DNA of 64,000 nt from UBA4802 sp964509195 (lineage in GTDB: Bacteria > Spirochaetota > UBA4802 > UB4802), in assembly GCA_964509195.1 (NCBI GenBank), contig CAZDWJ010000015.1, forward strand, positions 1 to 64,000. Direction: 5' to 3'. Both the position numbers and the translations under genes were made by a program. Each line of letters starts with the position of its first letter. Position 1 is the stretch's first letter. Below, one piece after another: positions 52,380 through 61,490 of this stretch. The notes beneath the pieces were generated by a model that was not told where the DNA came from, searched no databases, and worked only from the letters and a program-made list of their open reading frames with translations.

Positions 52380-53819
52380 TTATTGCACGCTACCGGTTTT
52401 TATCCAGCGTGCGACAAAGATAACCATCTCATTAAATGTCTCTGTATATTTATTTTGATTGGCGATAGCATCAGCGTCTCCAACCACTAAAAGATTCTTA
52501 TCTGCATACATAAAGCCTACATTGTCATAATCATTTGGCTGATATAAGGGGATGCCGTCATTTAATACTTCCAGACCAGGATGACTTGCCTCACACCACA
52601 GCGATGAAGGTATCTGTAAAATGACGCCGATATTTGCATTTTTTACAAAGCCAGAAAGTCTGTGAAATTGCAGTGATTGTTTCTTACGAGGGATTACAAC
52701 ATCAAAAAAGTTTTGATCGCCATCGGTAACAAAACAAGAGAGCATTTCCAAGTTACTATCGCCCAAAAACAAATATGCCTTTGTGTTAAGTGCACCCAAT
52801 GCAAGTAAGCGTTTGCCCCACACTGTCCCCGACAAAAGCTTCTGATATGGCTCTACAAAGATGATGTTTCGTTTATTGTTATTGATTGCGCAATCAGGTT
52901 TTGGAATCACCATTATATTAATTGATTCATCATGGGCAAGTGAAGGGATTTTTTCTACAAGTGCATTGATAAAATATTGCACACCAGAAGGTGTTTTGTC
53001 AATGCCAGCACACGAGTTTTCCGCATCAAAACACGGTATGGCTGCAGTATATTTAACCTTCCGTGATAAACGTTTTTCAAGTAGCCATTCTATGCAGTGG
53101 GTAAAAAATTCTTTATTATCGCCGGCATGTATACCAACCCTGCCATCGCCATTCCAGAGCATTTCGCTATCGGCCAGCACAAGCATTTTGCCTTTCCCAT
53201 AAGTGCAACCAGCTGCAATCACTGCATCCGTTTCATCATCGCAGAGCAATACTTCAAAAGAATTACTGTTGCTGGATAGTGAAGCAGAAAGCATATGCAA
53301 TACATTATGCAATTTAAATTTCTTTGAATACGCTCGGTTGTTCAAATCATCAAGTGATTGTGCATTCTCATTGTCTTTGCCTGCTGCATCGCTATTAATG
53401 GTTATGCCAATTGTTTTTGTTACTGCATTTAAAAACGTTGCACTATGGTACATGTTATCGTGTTCGGCAATCACAAATAGAAGGCCACCACTTTTTACAA
53501 AATTGCAGATAGCATCAATTTCACGATTATCAAACTGCTGATATTTAGCAACAGAAAGCATCAGTATTGAATAGTGATAACCTGTGGCAGGCAAAAAGGA
53601 TATACATTCATCAATTTTTTTCAGATTAACCGAAGCAGGAATCCCATACTGTTTTAGCATATACGCTACGTGCGAATATCCACAGTAGCCATGATCCCAC
53701 AATCCCCACACATTGTTGTGTGACTGATCATAGATAAGCTGCGCAGTAAACGGTGTGTAATCCGGAAATCTTTGCATGCAGCCTACAATAAAAATAAGTA
53801 TGAAAATTATTCTTTTCAT
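52380..53819 (-). CDS. putative lipoprotein with GATase1-like/DUF4350-type domain
   Basis: A 479-residue protein with a signal peptide and lipobox FIVGC (Cys near 14). Residues about 25-250 look like a class I glutamine-amidotransferase-like sugar-binding or DUF4350-type fold (ICNFVKSGGLLFVIAEHDN, GCTYGKGKMLVLADSEMLWN). A second domain (about 255-479) has no recognisable motif (IPKPDCAINNNKRNIIFVEP). The function is unknown; extracytoplasmic location is inferred. Alone between hisF and the MITE; no clear ribosome-binding site. Confidence 0.55.
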   Translation of the reverse strand: MKRIIFILIFIVGCMQRFPDYTPFTAQLIYDQSHNNVWGLWDHGYCGYSHVAYMLKQYGIPASVNLKKIDECISFLPATGYHYSILMLSVAKYQQFDNREIDAICNFVKSGGLLFVIAEHDNMYHSATFLNAVTKTIGITINSDAAGKDNENAQSLDDLNNRAYSKKFKLHNVLHMLSASLSSNSNSFEVLLCDDETDAVIAAGCTYGKGKMLVLADSEMLWNGDGRVGIHAGDNKEFFTHCIEWLLEKRLSRKVKYTAAIPCFDAENSCAGIDKTPSGVQYFINALVEKIPSLAHDESINIMVIPKPDCAINNNKRNIIFVEPYQKLLSGTVWGKRLLALGALNTKAYLFLGDSNLEMLSCFVTDGDQNFFDVVIPRKKQSLQFHRLSGFVKNANIGVILQIPSSLWCEASHPGLEVLNDGIPLYQPNDYDNVGFMYADKNLLVVGDADAIANQNKYTETFNEMVIFVARWIKTGSVQ

Positions 53820-53835
53820 AGTATGTTATGCAGGT

Positions 53836-53979
53836 CTGTCCCAAAAGTGCTTGTTGAGTAAATTTCGCAAACATTTGGTGATGAAATGCGCTCATTTTGA
53901 TACAATTATGCCACATTTTGTGGCTTAATCACTGAGGTCAGCGCTACGAAATTTGCGTCGAAACGACTTTTTGGGACAG
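53836..53979. mobile_element. MITE-like element, about 144 bp
   Basis: Terminal inverted repeats CTGTCCCAAAAG at the left and CTTTTTGGGACAG at the right; the similarity continues inwards to a shared AAATTTCG (53859-53866 and 53947-53954). It carries no open frame. It looks like a non-autonomous derivative of a DDE transposon with GGGACAG-type ends. Target-site duplication is not obvious. No transposase with these ends is in the window. Confidence 0.75.
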
Positions 53980-53994
53980 TCCCCTGTACCAACA

Positions 53995-55359
53995 TTACTT
54001 CCCAACTTTTGGTAAATCATCCAATGCTTTATCAATTAATTCTTTTGGATATTCATAATCTTCCAGCTGGCCTGATAAAAACTTATCATACGATGCCAGG
54101 TCAAAATGACCGTGACCACTTAGATTAAAGACTATGGTCTTCTGTTTGCCTTCTTGTTTTGCTTTTTCAGCCTCAATAATGGCTGCTCTTATAGCATGTG
54201 ATGATTCAGGTGCCGGAATAATACCTTCAGTTTTTGAAAAAAGAATTGCAGCTTCAAAGCACTCTTTCTGGTGCAAAGCTATTGCTGTTATCAGTCCTTC
54301 ATGGTATAAAAAGCTTACCAGTGGTGACATTCCATGATAGCGAAGTCCCCCTGCATGAATTGAAGGTGGTATAAATGAATGACCCAATGTATACATGGGC
54401 ATAATCGGAGTAAGTTTAGCTACATCACCAAAATCGTATGTGAAAATACCTTTTGTTAATGTGGGACACGCTGCTGGTTCTACAGCAATAATATCAATCT
54501 TTTTCCCGTTTATTTTATCCCTTACAAATGGGAATGCAAGCCCTGCAAAGTTTGAACCGCCACCCACACAACCAATAACCACATCCGGGTAATCATCAAC
54601 CATTTCAAATTGCTTTATTGTTTCAAGGCCAATAATGGTCTGATGTAGACAAACATGATTCAAAACACTGCCCAAAGAATAATTGGTGTCCTTGTTGTTT
54701 GCAGCTTCTTCAACGGCTTCACTGATAGCAATCCCTAAACTGCCAGGGCTATTGGGGTCCTTTTTTAATATTTCTCTTCCACTATTAGTAAGATTACTTG
54801 GACTTGGAGTGACAGTTGCACCCCAGGTTTCCATCATGAATTTACGGTAGGGCTTCTGTTCATAGCTTACACGTACCATATATACATGGACATCAATCCC
54901 AAAGAAATTGCCCGCCAGTGACAGAGCACTGCCCCATTGGCCAGCTCCTGTCTCAGTGGATAATTTTTTAATTCCTTCTTTCTTATTGTAATATGCCTGA
55001 GCCACTGCAGTGTTTAATTTATGGCTCCCTGCAGGGGAAACGCCTTCATATTTATAGTAAATATTAGCAGGCGTTCCCAATGCTGCTTCCAGCCGTCGTG
55101 CTCTAAAAAGTGGTGAAGGCCTCCACAGACGGTAAATATGCAACACATCCTCCGGTATATCGATATACGCTTTGGGGCTCACTTCCTGTTCAATTAACCC
55201 CATGGGGAAAATTGCATGCAATTCATCTGGTGTCACCGGTTTGCCAGTTGCAGGGCTTATGGGTGGTTCCATAGGTTTTGGCAGATCAGCTAAAATATTA
55301 TACCATTGCCGCGGCATTTCCTTTTCGGGCAACTGTATTTTCGTTGAATCCTTTGCCAT
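53995..55359 (-). CDS. trpB: tryptophan synthase beta chain, TrpB2 type
   Basis: A 454-residue PLP enzyme of the long TrpB2 branch: VSPAGSHKLNTAVAQAYY with PLP Lys114, ETGAGQWGSAL, CVGGGSNFAG (phosphate loop) and ESSHAIRAA. Makes tryptophan from indole and serine; TrpB2 proteins often work without a TrpA partner and none is adjacent. Strong ribosome-binding site AAGGAGGATAAC. A leader peptide with four Trp codons and a terminator lie upstream, so expression is likely controlled by tryptophan-dependent attenuation. Confidence 0.93.
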   Translation of the reverse strand: MAKDSTKIQLPEKEMPRQWYNILADLPKPMEPPISPATGKPVTPDELHAIFPMGLIEQEVSPKAYIDIPEDVLHIYRLWRPSPLFRARRLEAALGTPANIYYKYEGVSPAGSHKLNTAVAQAYYNKKEGIKKLSTETGAGQWGSALSLAGNFFGIDVHVYMVRVSYEQKPYRKFMMETWGATVTPSPSNLTNSGREILKKDPNSPGSLGIAISEAVEEAANNKDTNYSLGSVLNHVCLHQTIIGLETIKQFEMVDDYPDVVIGCVGGGSNFAGLAFPFVRDKINGKKIDIIAVEPAACPTLTKGIFTYDFGDVAKLTPIMPMYTLGHSFIPPSIHAGGLRYHGMSPLVSFLYHEGLITAIALHQKECFEAAILFSKTEGIIPAPESSHAIRAAIIEAEKAKQEGKQKTIVFNLSGHGHFDLASYDKFLSGQLEDYEYPKELIDKALDDLPKVGK

Positions 55360-55409
55360 GTTATCCTCCTTATTATAAACATTTGATTTTACATATTGCC
55401 TATATAAAC

Positions 55410-55447
55410 AAAAAGGCTACGGTTAACATATACTATCCGTAGCCTTT
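55410..55447 (-). terminator. attenuator terminator upstream of trpB
   Basis: On the minus strand: AAAGGCTACGG, loop, CCGTAGCCTTT and more Ts, an 11-bp perfect stem with a T-run, about 50 bases before the trpB start. A competing pairing is possible between TTGAGG (just after the leader stop) and CCTTAA (at the foot of this stem). Confidence 0.85.
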
Positions 55448-55475
55448 AAGGATTTGCATTTGTAAATAATTTTCC

Positions 55476-55553
55476 TCAAGCGCCCGGATATATGTTATCC
55501 TGGCGCCACCACCACCAAATTAAAATAGCTGTTATGTTAAGTTTACCCACCAT
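55476..55553 (-). CDS. trp leader peptide
   Basis: A 25-codon frame beginning MVGKLNITAILI, then four consecutive TGG codons (WWWW, residues 13-16, at 55506-55517), then RQDNIYPGA and TGA. Its second half forms a hairpin (GCGCC-A-GGAT ... ATCC-G-GGCGC). It is followed by the terminator at 55410-55447 and then trpB. This is the classic layout of a tryptophan attenuator: ribosome stalling at the Trp codons would alter folding downstream. No strong ribosome-binding site is seen before the ATG. Confidence 0.85.
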   Translation of the reverse strand: MVGKLNITAILIWWWWRQDNIYPGA

Positions 55554-55638
55554 CGATTATATAACTCACATACTATAACAGTTATAACAATGCATGAAAT
55601 CTAAAACAAATGTCAAGAAATTTTTTAAGTATTATCAT

Positions 55639-57063
55639 TTATTCTGTTCCGTAAAGCTTGTGTGCCCGTGATACAAGTATATCATAAATCCCATCAAAAC
55701 CACCATTACTCATGACCACCATCACTGTGTGCGCACCGCTTATCTGATTAAATGCTTCATCAACTATTGCATCAACAGTATCAAATACGCAGGCGGCTAT
55801 GCTCTGACCCCGTATGTCTTCAACTACCCTTTCAATATCAATCTGTTCATGCTCTGGCACTTTATCTAAGCGGTAAGGACGTTTCATAATAACATAGTCT
55901 GCATCAGCAAATGCCAGTGGCAGTTCATTCTGAAATACATTGCGCCGGCTTGTCGCTGATCTGGGTTCATATAACGCTATGATTTTTGATTCCGGATAAC
56001 GCTCTGACACCTCATGCAACACATTCTGAATGGCTGTAGGATGGTGAGCAAAATCCTCAATTATCGTGAGATAGTTGTTAGAAAACAGTATCTCCTGCCT
56101 GCGCTTTACTCCTTCAAAAGACTCAATGGCCGAAGCTACTGCCCCCTCAGATACCCCTAGTGTCAGAGCCATTGCTACCGCTGCAGCAATGTTCTGATAG
56201 TTAAAATTACCAAAAATCTTTGGCACTGCCTTTACCGTATGACCATCCATGGAAATAGTGAGCATACCTTCCCTGTATTGGTAATAACAATCAGCATTGG
56301 ATGAACCATAACTTTTTGTAACCGATAGCGGCTTGCTATTGATGGTGCATAAAGGCTGATACATGGCATTATACACAATATACCCATTTGCAGGAATGAT
56401 GTTTTTTAAGCGTGCAAACCACAGGATAATCTCATCAAGATTTTTATATATGTCCGCATGGTCAAATTCAAGCGATGTCATGATGCAGTGTGTTGGACGA
56501 TACACCATGAATTTAGGGATTTTTTCAAAATAGGCCGAATCATACTCATCAGCTTCAATAACAAAGTATTTTCCATCACCAAGCTTATAATTTTTTCCGT
56601 AATTCTTTGGAATCCCTCCTATAAAAAAAGATGGCTCCATGCCTGCTACGTCTAGAATATATGCAAAAAGTGATGCCGTAGTTGTTTTTCCATGAGTGCC
56701 TGCAACTCCTATTACTTCTTTATCCCACAGGAAAAAGTAATACAGAGCTTGAGCCATTGAAAAGTATGGTATGCGTGTATTGAGCGCAGTTTCCACTTCC
56801 GGATTGCCGCGGCTTATTGCATTACCAACAATTACCATATCAGGCTGTGTTTTTTCTATGGTGTCAGAGCTATAGCCTTTGAAAAGTGGTATACGCAATG
56901 TTTCAAGCTGTGTGCTGATGGGTGGATACACATCGGTGTCAGAGCCAGTTACATCATGTCCCTGCTCCTTGAGTATACCTGCAAGGGCACCCATACCCAC
57001 TCCACAGATGCCAATCATATGAATGTGCAGTTTTTGATTCTTAATTTTCTTTGCCATAAACAT
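55639..57063 (-). CDS. mpl: UDP-N-acetylmuramate:L-Ala-gamma-D-Glu-meso-DAP ligase
   Basis: A 474-residue Mur-ligase that recycles the peptidoglycan tripeptide. Seen: HMIGICGVGMGALAGILKEQ, VIVGNAISRGNPEVE, ATP loop GVAGTHGKTTTASLF, EADEYDSAYFEK and TSLEFDHADIY, a set typical of Mpl rather than MurC (the EADEYDSAYF motif). It implies meso-DAP peptidoglycan with recycling. Start at 57063; an ATG two codons later is equally possible. Confidence 0.94.
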   Translation of the reverse strand: MFMAKKIKNQKLHIHMIGICGVGMGALAGILKEQGHDVTGSDTDVYPPISTQLETLRIPLFKGYSSDTIEKTQPDMVIVGNAISRGNPEVETALNTRIPYFSMAQALYYFFLWDKEVIGVAGTHGKTTTASLFAYILDVAGMEPSFFIGGIPKNYGKNYKLGDGKYFVIEADEYDSAYFEKIPKFMVYRPTHCIMTSLEFDHADIYKNLDEIILWFARLKNIIPANGYIVYNAMYQPLCTINSKPLSVTKSYGSSNADCYYQYREGMLTISMDGHTVKAVPKIFGNFNYQNIAAAVAMALTLGVSEGAVASAIESFEGVKRRQEILFSNNYLTIIEDFAHHPTAIQNVLHEVSERYPESKIIALYEPRSATSRRNVFQNELPLAFADADYVIMKRPYRLDKVPEHEQIDIERVVEDIRGQSIAACVFDTVDAIVDEAFNQISGAHTVMVVMSNGGFDGIYDILVSRAHKLYGTE

Positions 57064-57294
57064 AATTTCAAACTTTTCAATGCTCTTAAATTAATTATAG
57101 TATATGTAATCTATGTTTATACAATCTTATCTAAAAAAAATTTTTGGTAAACTATTTTTTTTAAAAGAATTACTTATTTTTATTAATTACGAGTATTATC
57201 TTCTGGCCATCCGTACTTATATAATCACACATGGTTATAACGCATTCTCTTAATGAAAGAAAATGAAACAGTGATTCTATAAGCAATTAAATTC

Positions 57295-57323
57295 TTGACA
57301 GTATAGCAATCACAACATATACA
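57295..57323 (+). promoter_or_regulatory. promoter of the XRE-cupin gene
   Basis: TTGACA at 57295-57300, spacer of exactly 17 bases, TATACA at 57318-57323. This is one of the best vegetative promoters in the window. The rest of the spacer between mpl and this gene shows nothing. Confidence 0.75.
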
Positions 57324-57357
57324 CAATACATATATCATTATCAAAAGAGAGGGTCCA

Positions 57358-58008
57358 ATGAAATCCAATGTAAAAAGCAAGGATTACCAGGATTTTTTAG
57401 ATGACCTTAAAAACTATTATGATAAACATGATAAGGAAGAAGAAAATTTATCAGTAGGCACCCGTATTCAGAAAATCAGGGAAATACAGGGGCTTGGCAT
57501 TGAACAATTAGCACAGATGACTGGTATTGATGCTAAATATTTGCAGGATATAGAATCACTCAAGGTGTTTCCTGATTTGGGGACAATTATTCGTTTGTCA
57601 AAAGTTCTCAAGATATCAACTGGGCTTATCTTTGATGAGCAATCCGGACTTCCATACGTAGTAATACGAAAAAATGAACGGCGCAAAATAGCCAGAAAAA
57701 TCTCAGGCAAAAAAGATCACCCTCATTATGAATATCTATCATTATCTTCCGGGGTAATTTCACGACACATGGAATCATTCATTGTAAGGTTAACCAGCAA
57801 TGTATATTACACTCAGGAATTATCATCCCATGAGGGAGAGGAATTCCTGTATGTTCTTGAAGGAGCAATGAAGATTAAACTTGCAGATAAAGAAGAAACT
57901 CTTAACACCGGTGATAGTATCTTTTACCACTCAACTATACCGCATACATTAAAAAGCATTAGCCCAAAACCCGCGGTACTGTTAGCAGTAGTGTACACAG
58001 GGTCTTAA
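57358..58008 (+). CDS. XRE-family regulator with C-terminal cupin
   Basis: A 216-residue regulator: helix-turn-helix at about residues 32-90 (RIQKIREIQGLGIEQLAQMTG, split here; IDAKYLQDIE), and a cupin_2 domain at about 150-214 (SSHEGEEFLYVLEGAMKIKL, GDSIFYHSTIPHTLKS). XRE-cupin proteins bind a small ligand in the cupin and control nearby metabolic genes. It is divergent from mpl and convergent with the DUF362 gene, so no target is obvious. Ribosome-binding site AGAGAGGGTCC. Confidence 0.88.
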   Translation: MKSNVKSKDYQDFLDDLKNYYDKHDKEEENLSVGTRIQKIREIQGLGIEQLAQMTGIDAKYLQDIESLKVFPDLGTIIRLSKVLKISTGLIFDEQSGLPYVVIRKNERRKIARKISGKKDHPHYEYLSLSSGVISRHMESFIVRLTSNVYYTQELSSHEGEEFLYVLEGAMKIKLADKEETLNTGDSIFYHSTIPHTLKSISPKPAVLLAVVYTGS

Positions 58009-58110
58009 AAACATATAGGATTTTTCATACACTGTGTACCTGTCAATGATGTTTTTCATAGTGCCAGTATGTTTTAGGTTATTTTTAAGTAACTATCGCA
58101 CACATTACTA

Positions 58111-59403
58111 TTATCTTTTAAAAACCCATTTGAATATAACAATATTTAACGCTTTCTGAATTGAATTGACTATAAACAAAAATGCATCCCGCACATCAAA
58201 CATTGGGCTTGGCAAACCATACAGCAGCGGAACAGGGATAAACAGATTGCGTGCACCAATAGGGCAGCCCTTGATGCGCAATACCTTTTTTGCAACAAGC
58301 TTTCCGTCCACCCTGGTGCAATCCCCCACTAAAAGCACGCTGCCGCTGGGAACAACAACATCGCCTTTGTATATTCCGGTTACGATAGCTCCTTTTTTAG
58401 CTTTTTTTAGTGAACCTGGCCTGCGTTTTTCAATAGTACCTAAGCATCCTTTGACTGCAGCCTCACATCCACCATCGCAAATAATATCTGTATTGGGAGC
58501 ATAGCCTGAATAAAACTTCAACGGCGTGTCAAGCCCCTGCAATACTTGAAACAACCTGCTCTGACCCTTTGGTTTTTTACGCAGTTTATCAATATCCACA
58601 TCACCGCCTATTGCAATATCCTTGATATTGCATGAGCCATAGCCGCGCTCAGCTGCCAGTCGCAGATGCACTACATCCTGAGGGCGATAGTTCATAATAT
58701 AAGCTGCAACCACATCAACTGCCAGAGGATCATTTGAAATAATAAGTGCCCCAAGCCGAACGGGATATGGTGCTGATTCAAATCCATACGTAATATCAAT
58801 AGCATCTGAAACTACAAGGTCAGGATAGCCTGCTTCTAAAAGATCCACAATTTTTTCATGTATGCGATAATCATGGTAAAGCATCCTTTCCTTATGAGTG
58901 AGAATACCAATATTTAATTTCAGGGCATTGGTAATGGATGCAAAGATATGATATTTTAATTTTGGCATCCATATTTTAAAATTGGCCTTAGCAATGTATG
59001 TAGAAAGATCAATTTCCTTATGCCATTTAGCTTTTGATAATTTTACTCTGGTGACTGGATGCTCATTCAAATCAATGACAGAAACCTGCAATTTTTGTGC
59101 TAGATCAAAGTATCCTGCCTCTTTTAAGAATAACCGTGACGGAATGCCATACCCGCCCGATTCTCCAATTGTGATATCATTGATACTGTTTTTACGTAAT
59201 ACGTTTACCATTGCTTCAATTACTGCCGGGTGAGTATATGAGTTGAATATATACTGTTTATTTGCTGTCACAACGTTTGGTTTAATAAAGACAGGATTCT
59301 TAAACTGAATTTTCAGATCTTTAATTGATTTTTGAATGATGCGTTCAATGTTTGAAACATTGTAATCATCACACTGTTGTATAATAACTTTTGGTTTTTT
59401 CAT
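58111..59403 (-). CDS. DUF362 family protein
   Basis: A 430-residue DUF362 protein: FIKPNVVTANKQY near the start, TIGESGGYGIPSR, MPKLKYHIFASITNALKLNIG and VSDAIDITYGFESAP, and a Cys-bearing C-terminal part (CDGGCEAAVKGCLGT, GDCTRVDG, IKGCPIGAR). DUF362 proteins are often Fe-S-linked and sit in anaerobic metabolism, with unknown reaction. The start at 59403 follows GAGGTGATCTTT; the frame extends three codons upstream. Confidence 0.82.
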   Translation of the reverse strand: MKKPKVIIQQCDDYNVSNIERIIQKSIKDLKIQFKNPVFIKPNVVTANKQYIFNSYTHPAVIEAMVNVLRKNSINDITIGESGGYGIPSRLFLKEAGYFDLAQKLQVSVIDLNEHPVTRVKLSKAKWHKEIDLSTYIAKANFKIWMPKLKYHIFASITNALKLNIGILTHKERMLYHDYRIHEKIVDLLEAGYPDLVVSDAIDITYGFESAPYPVRLGALIISNDPLAVDVVAAYIMNYRPQDVVHLRLAAERGYGSCNIKDIAIGGDVDIDKLRKKPKGQSRLFQVLQGLDTPLKFYSGYAPNTDIICDGGCEAAVKGCLGTIEKRRPGSLKKAKKGAIVTGIYKGDVVVPSGSVLLVGDCTRVDGKLVAKKVLRIKGCPIGARNLFIPVPLLYGLPSPMFDVRDAFLFIVNSIQKALNIVIFKWVFKR

Positions 59404-59792
59404 AAAGATCACCTCATAAATTATATTACAACATTTTATCGATATACTGTTAATGTAATACCCATTGTCAATGAAAATAAATATTTTTGTACGTACTGAA
59501 AAATAGTTTTGCTAACAGTGGCAAAGATATGCTGTATGCTATTTATAACAGAACAACAGTATTCCATCGATTGCTCCTCAAGTATAAACTTGATTGATAA
59601 TATAAAGTAATTCCCTATAGGCATTATATACACCTGCCTATATTTAATGATAATATTTCACGTATTACGCTTGTTTTAGACTCCGCTGTACTTATTTTAA
59701 GGAGATGGTTGCTTGGACATCAAAACAGAGATTGGGGGTGAATTAAAAAAAATCATATTTGCATGGGAAGATGCAATGTTATAATGAAATCT
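59404..59792. other. intergenic region with a possible tiny frame
   Basis: The spacer between the DUF362 start and the sensor stop. A 65-codon minus-strand frame (59436-59633) has no ribosome-binding site and no recognisable content. A 23-residue plus-strand frame with a good ribosome-binding site is listed separately. Confidence 0.35.
59713..59784 (+). CDS. possible small peptide, 23 residues
   Basis: After AAGGAGATGGTTGC a TTG starts a 23-codon frame (MDIKTEIGGELKKIIFAW, then EDAML and stop). The ribosome-binding site is unusually good and the peptide is amphipathic. It may also be a relic of a longer gene or a degraded start. No comparison is possible here. Confidence 0.25.
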   Translation: MDIKTEIGGELKKIIFAWEDAML

Positions 59793-61466
59793 TTAATTTT
59801 TAGAAAAATTCTTAACTAGCAGAACCTGATTGCCCTTTTTATTAAACTTCACCTCGTCAAAGATATTGAATGCCATACGCAAACCTCTTCCATGAGCTAA
59901 CATATCGTCATCAACTGTATTTTGTATTTTTTGGATTATTTCTCTGTAATTGAAACCATTTCCTTCATCTTCTATTTTATACATTACCTTGTTAGAATTT
60001 AATAAAAATTCTATAGTTACCTTTTTATCTTTATAGTTGGGATCTTTTTGTCTACTTAAGATAAACTCAAGGTAGTTGCCATTAGTAGTTGCCTTGGTTT
60101 TTTCTTCAAAACTTATATTTAAATTTCCATGTTCAATTGCGTTAATAATTATTTCACGCAATCCCAACTTAATGGCACTGGTTGTGTTTTTATCTATATA
60201 TTTTGGCAAATTAAGAACAAGCCTGTTGCATATCTCCTCAGCTGCTATCAGGTAATTCCCTATTGAAAGCCTCATCTTCTCAGCTTCTACATATTTCAGC
60301 ATATTCTCATCCAGAACAGATGTTGCTTTCATTAATATTTCGTTCCTGTCATCAATTGTAATATGTTCTATCCTGATATTGTATTCCTTTGGTTCAAACG
60401 TACCCCGTGATTTCAATTGCACTTTAAGATTTATAGGTTTACCCTCATTAAAAAGCATATTTATTTTTTCTTTTATTATCTGGAATGTCAGATCACTTTC
60501 ACCTTCAGGCAAATACAATAAGTCATACAGTGTTGTAATAGATTCACTCCCTTTTCGTATCGCAAGCTGGTCATACGCTGCTCTGTTTGCAGTAGTAATA
60601 GCTAAATTTGAATCAAAGGAAATAATACAATCGTTGGTGCCCTCAACAAGGAACCTGTATTTCCTTTCCGAAATGCTTATAATTTTATGAGCTATCTCTA
60701 ACTCCTGGGCATAGCTTATAAACATGCGTGTTACCGACGACATAAAGAATACTATTGCAAGCGTAATGCCAAGGCTGAAACGTGAAAAGTACACTGTAGG
60801 GAAAAAATCATAAAATACATGAGTATGGACATGCAATGTGTCAATAGCAGCACCAGCAAACGCAAAGAAAAATCCAAGAGATGGAAATAAAAGGTATTTA
60901 TAATTTCGTTGTACAATCATATCAGTGATAACAGCTATCGTGCTGTATACTATATATATGCCCAGAAACACATCGCGGATAGCATATAGTATACCCTCCT
61001 GACCTCTACCATAATCAGCCTCATAATACATCCATGTTGTTTTTGGTTTTGTCAGTGATATGAAAAGATCCGGAAAGATGTAGGCACACAGTGTTGCAAT
61101 GGCTGCATACAGCAAACCAGCATATGCTAATAGCATATTTACTTTATGCCACCGTTTGTTTAAGATAAGTAATTTATTTAATGAATAAGGAAGAGCAAAG
61201 AGGTAGAAAAGCCCGGAAACCTGTTCCAGGCGATGGAAGTGAATAGATATACTTCGATTATGAAGCCATCCGCCAAATGACAGTATCATCGTTTCACTGC
61301 CCACAAAGAGCATTCCTAAAAATGCAAAAAATGCAACGGCAAAATACAGCGAATTTTTATATCGCCAGTACATATACACATACAAAATGAAACCACCCAA
61401 CAGTATGCCAAAACACACAGGTGGCAATAAAAACTGAACCAGGCTTACAGGTACTTCAAAACTCAT
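59793..61466 (-). CDS. 7TM-PAS sensor with RsbW-like ATPase domain
   Basis: A 557-residue membrane protein: seven or eight helices in residues 5-255, a PAS-like domain (about 262-375: YRFLVEGTNDCIISFDSNLA) and a C-terminal HATPase domain with the N-box LREIIINAIEHGNLN, G1 KIEDEGNGFNYRE and HGRGLRMAFNIFDEV. No histidine phospho-acceptor (H-box) is visible between PAS and ATPase, so it looks closer to RsbW-type serine kinases than to a histidine kinase. Ribosome-binding site GGAAGAGT. Confidence 0.8.
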   Translation of the reverse strand: MSFEVPVSLVQFLLPPVCFGILLGGFILYVYMYWRYKNSLYFAVAFFAFLGMLFVGSETMILSFGGWLHNRSISIHFHRLEQVSGLFYLFALPYSLNKLLILNKRWHKVNMLLAYAGLLYAAIATLCAYIFPDLFISLTKPKTTWMYYEADYGRGQEGILYAIRDVFLGIYIVYSTIAVITDMIVQRNYKYLLFPSLGFFFAFAGAAIDTLHVHTHVFYDFFPTVYFSRFSLGITLAIVFFMSSVTRMFISYAQELEIAHKIISISERKYRFLVEGTNDCIISFDSNLAITTANRAAYDQLAIRKGSESITTLYDLLYLPEGESDLTFQIIKEKINMLFNEGKPINLKVQLKSRGTFEPKEYNIRIEHITIDDRNEILMKATSVLDENMLKYVEAEKMRLSIGNYLIAAEEICNRLVLNLPKYIDKNTTSAIKLGLREIIINAIEHGNLNISFEEKTKATTNGNYLEFILSRQKDPNYKDKKVTIEFLLNSNKVMYKIEDEGNGFNYREIIQKIQNTVDDDMLAHGRGLRMAFNIFDEVKFNKKGNQVLLVKNFSKN

Positions 61467-61490
61467 ACTCTTCCTTTTAGTTTATTTTAG

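Noticed and set aside
55410..55560. T-box riboswitch upstream of trpB (GGTGG-like word)
   Set aside because: The GGTGG word is explained by four in-frame Trp codons of a leader peptide; no T-box bulge or specifier loop was recognised.
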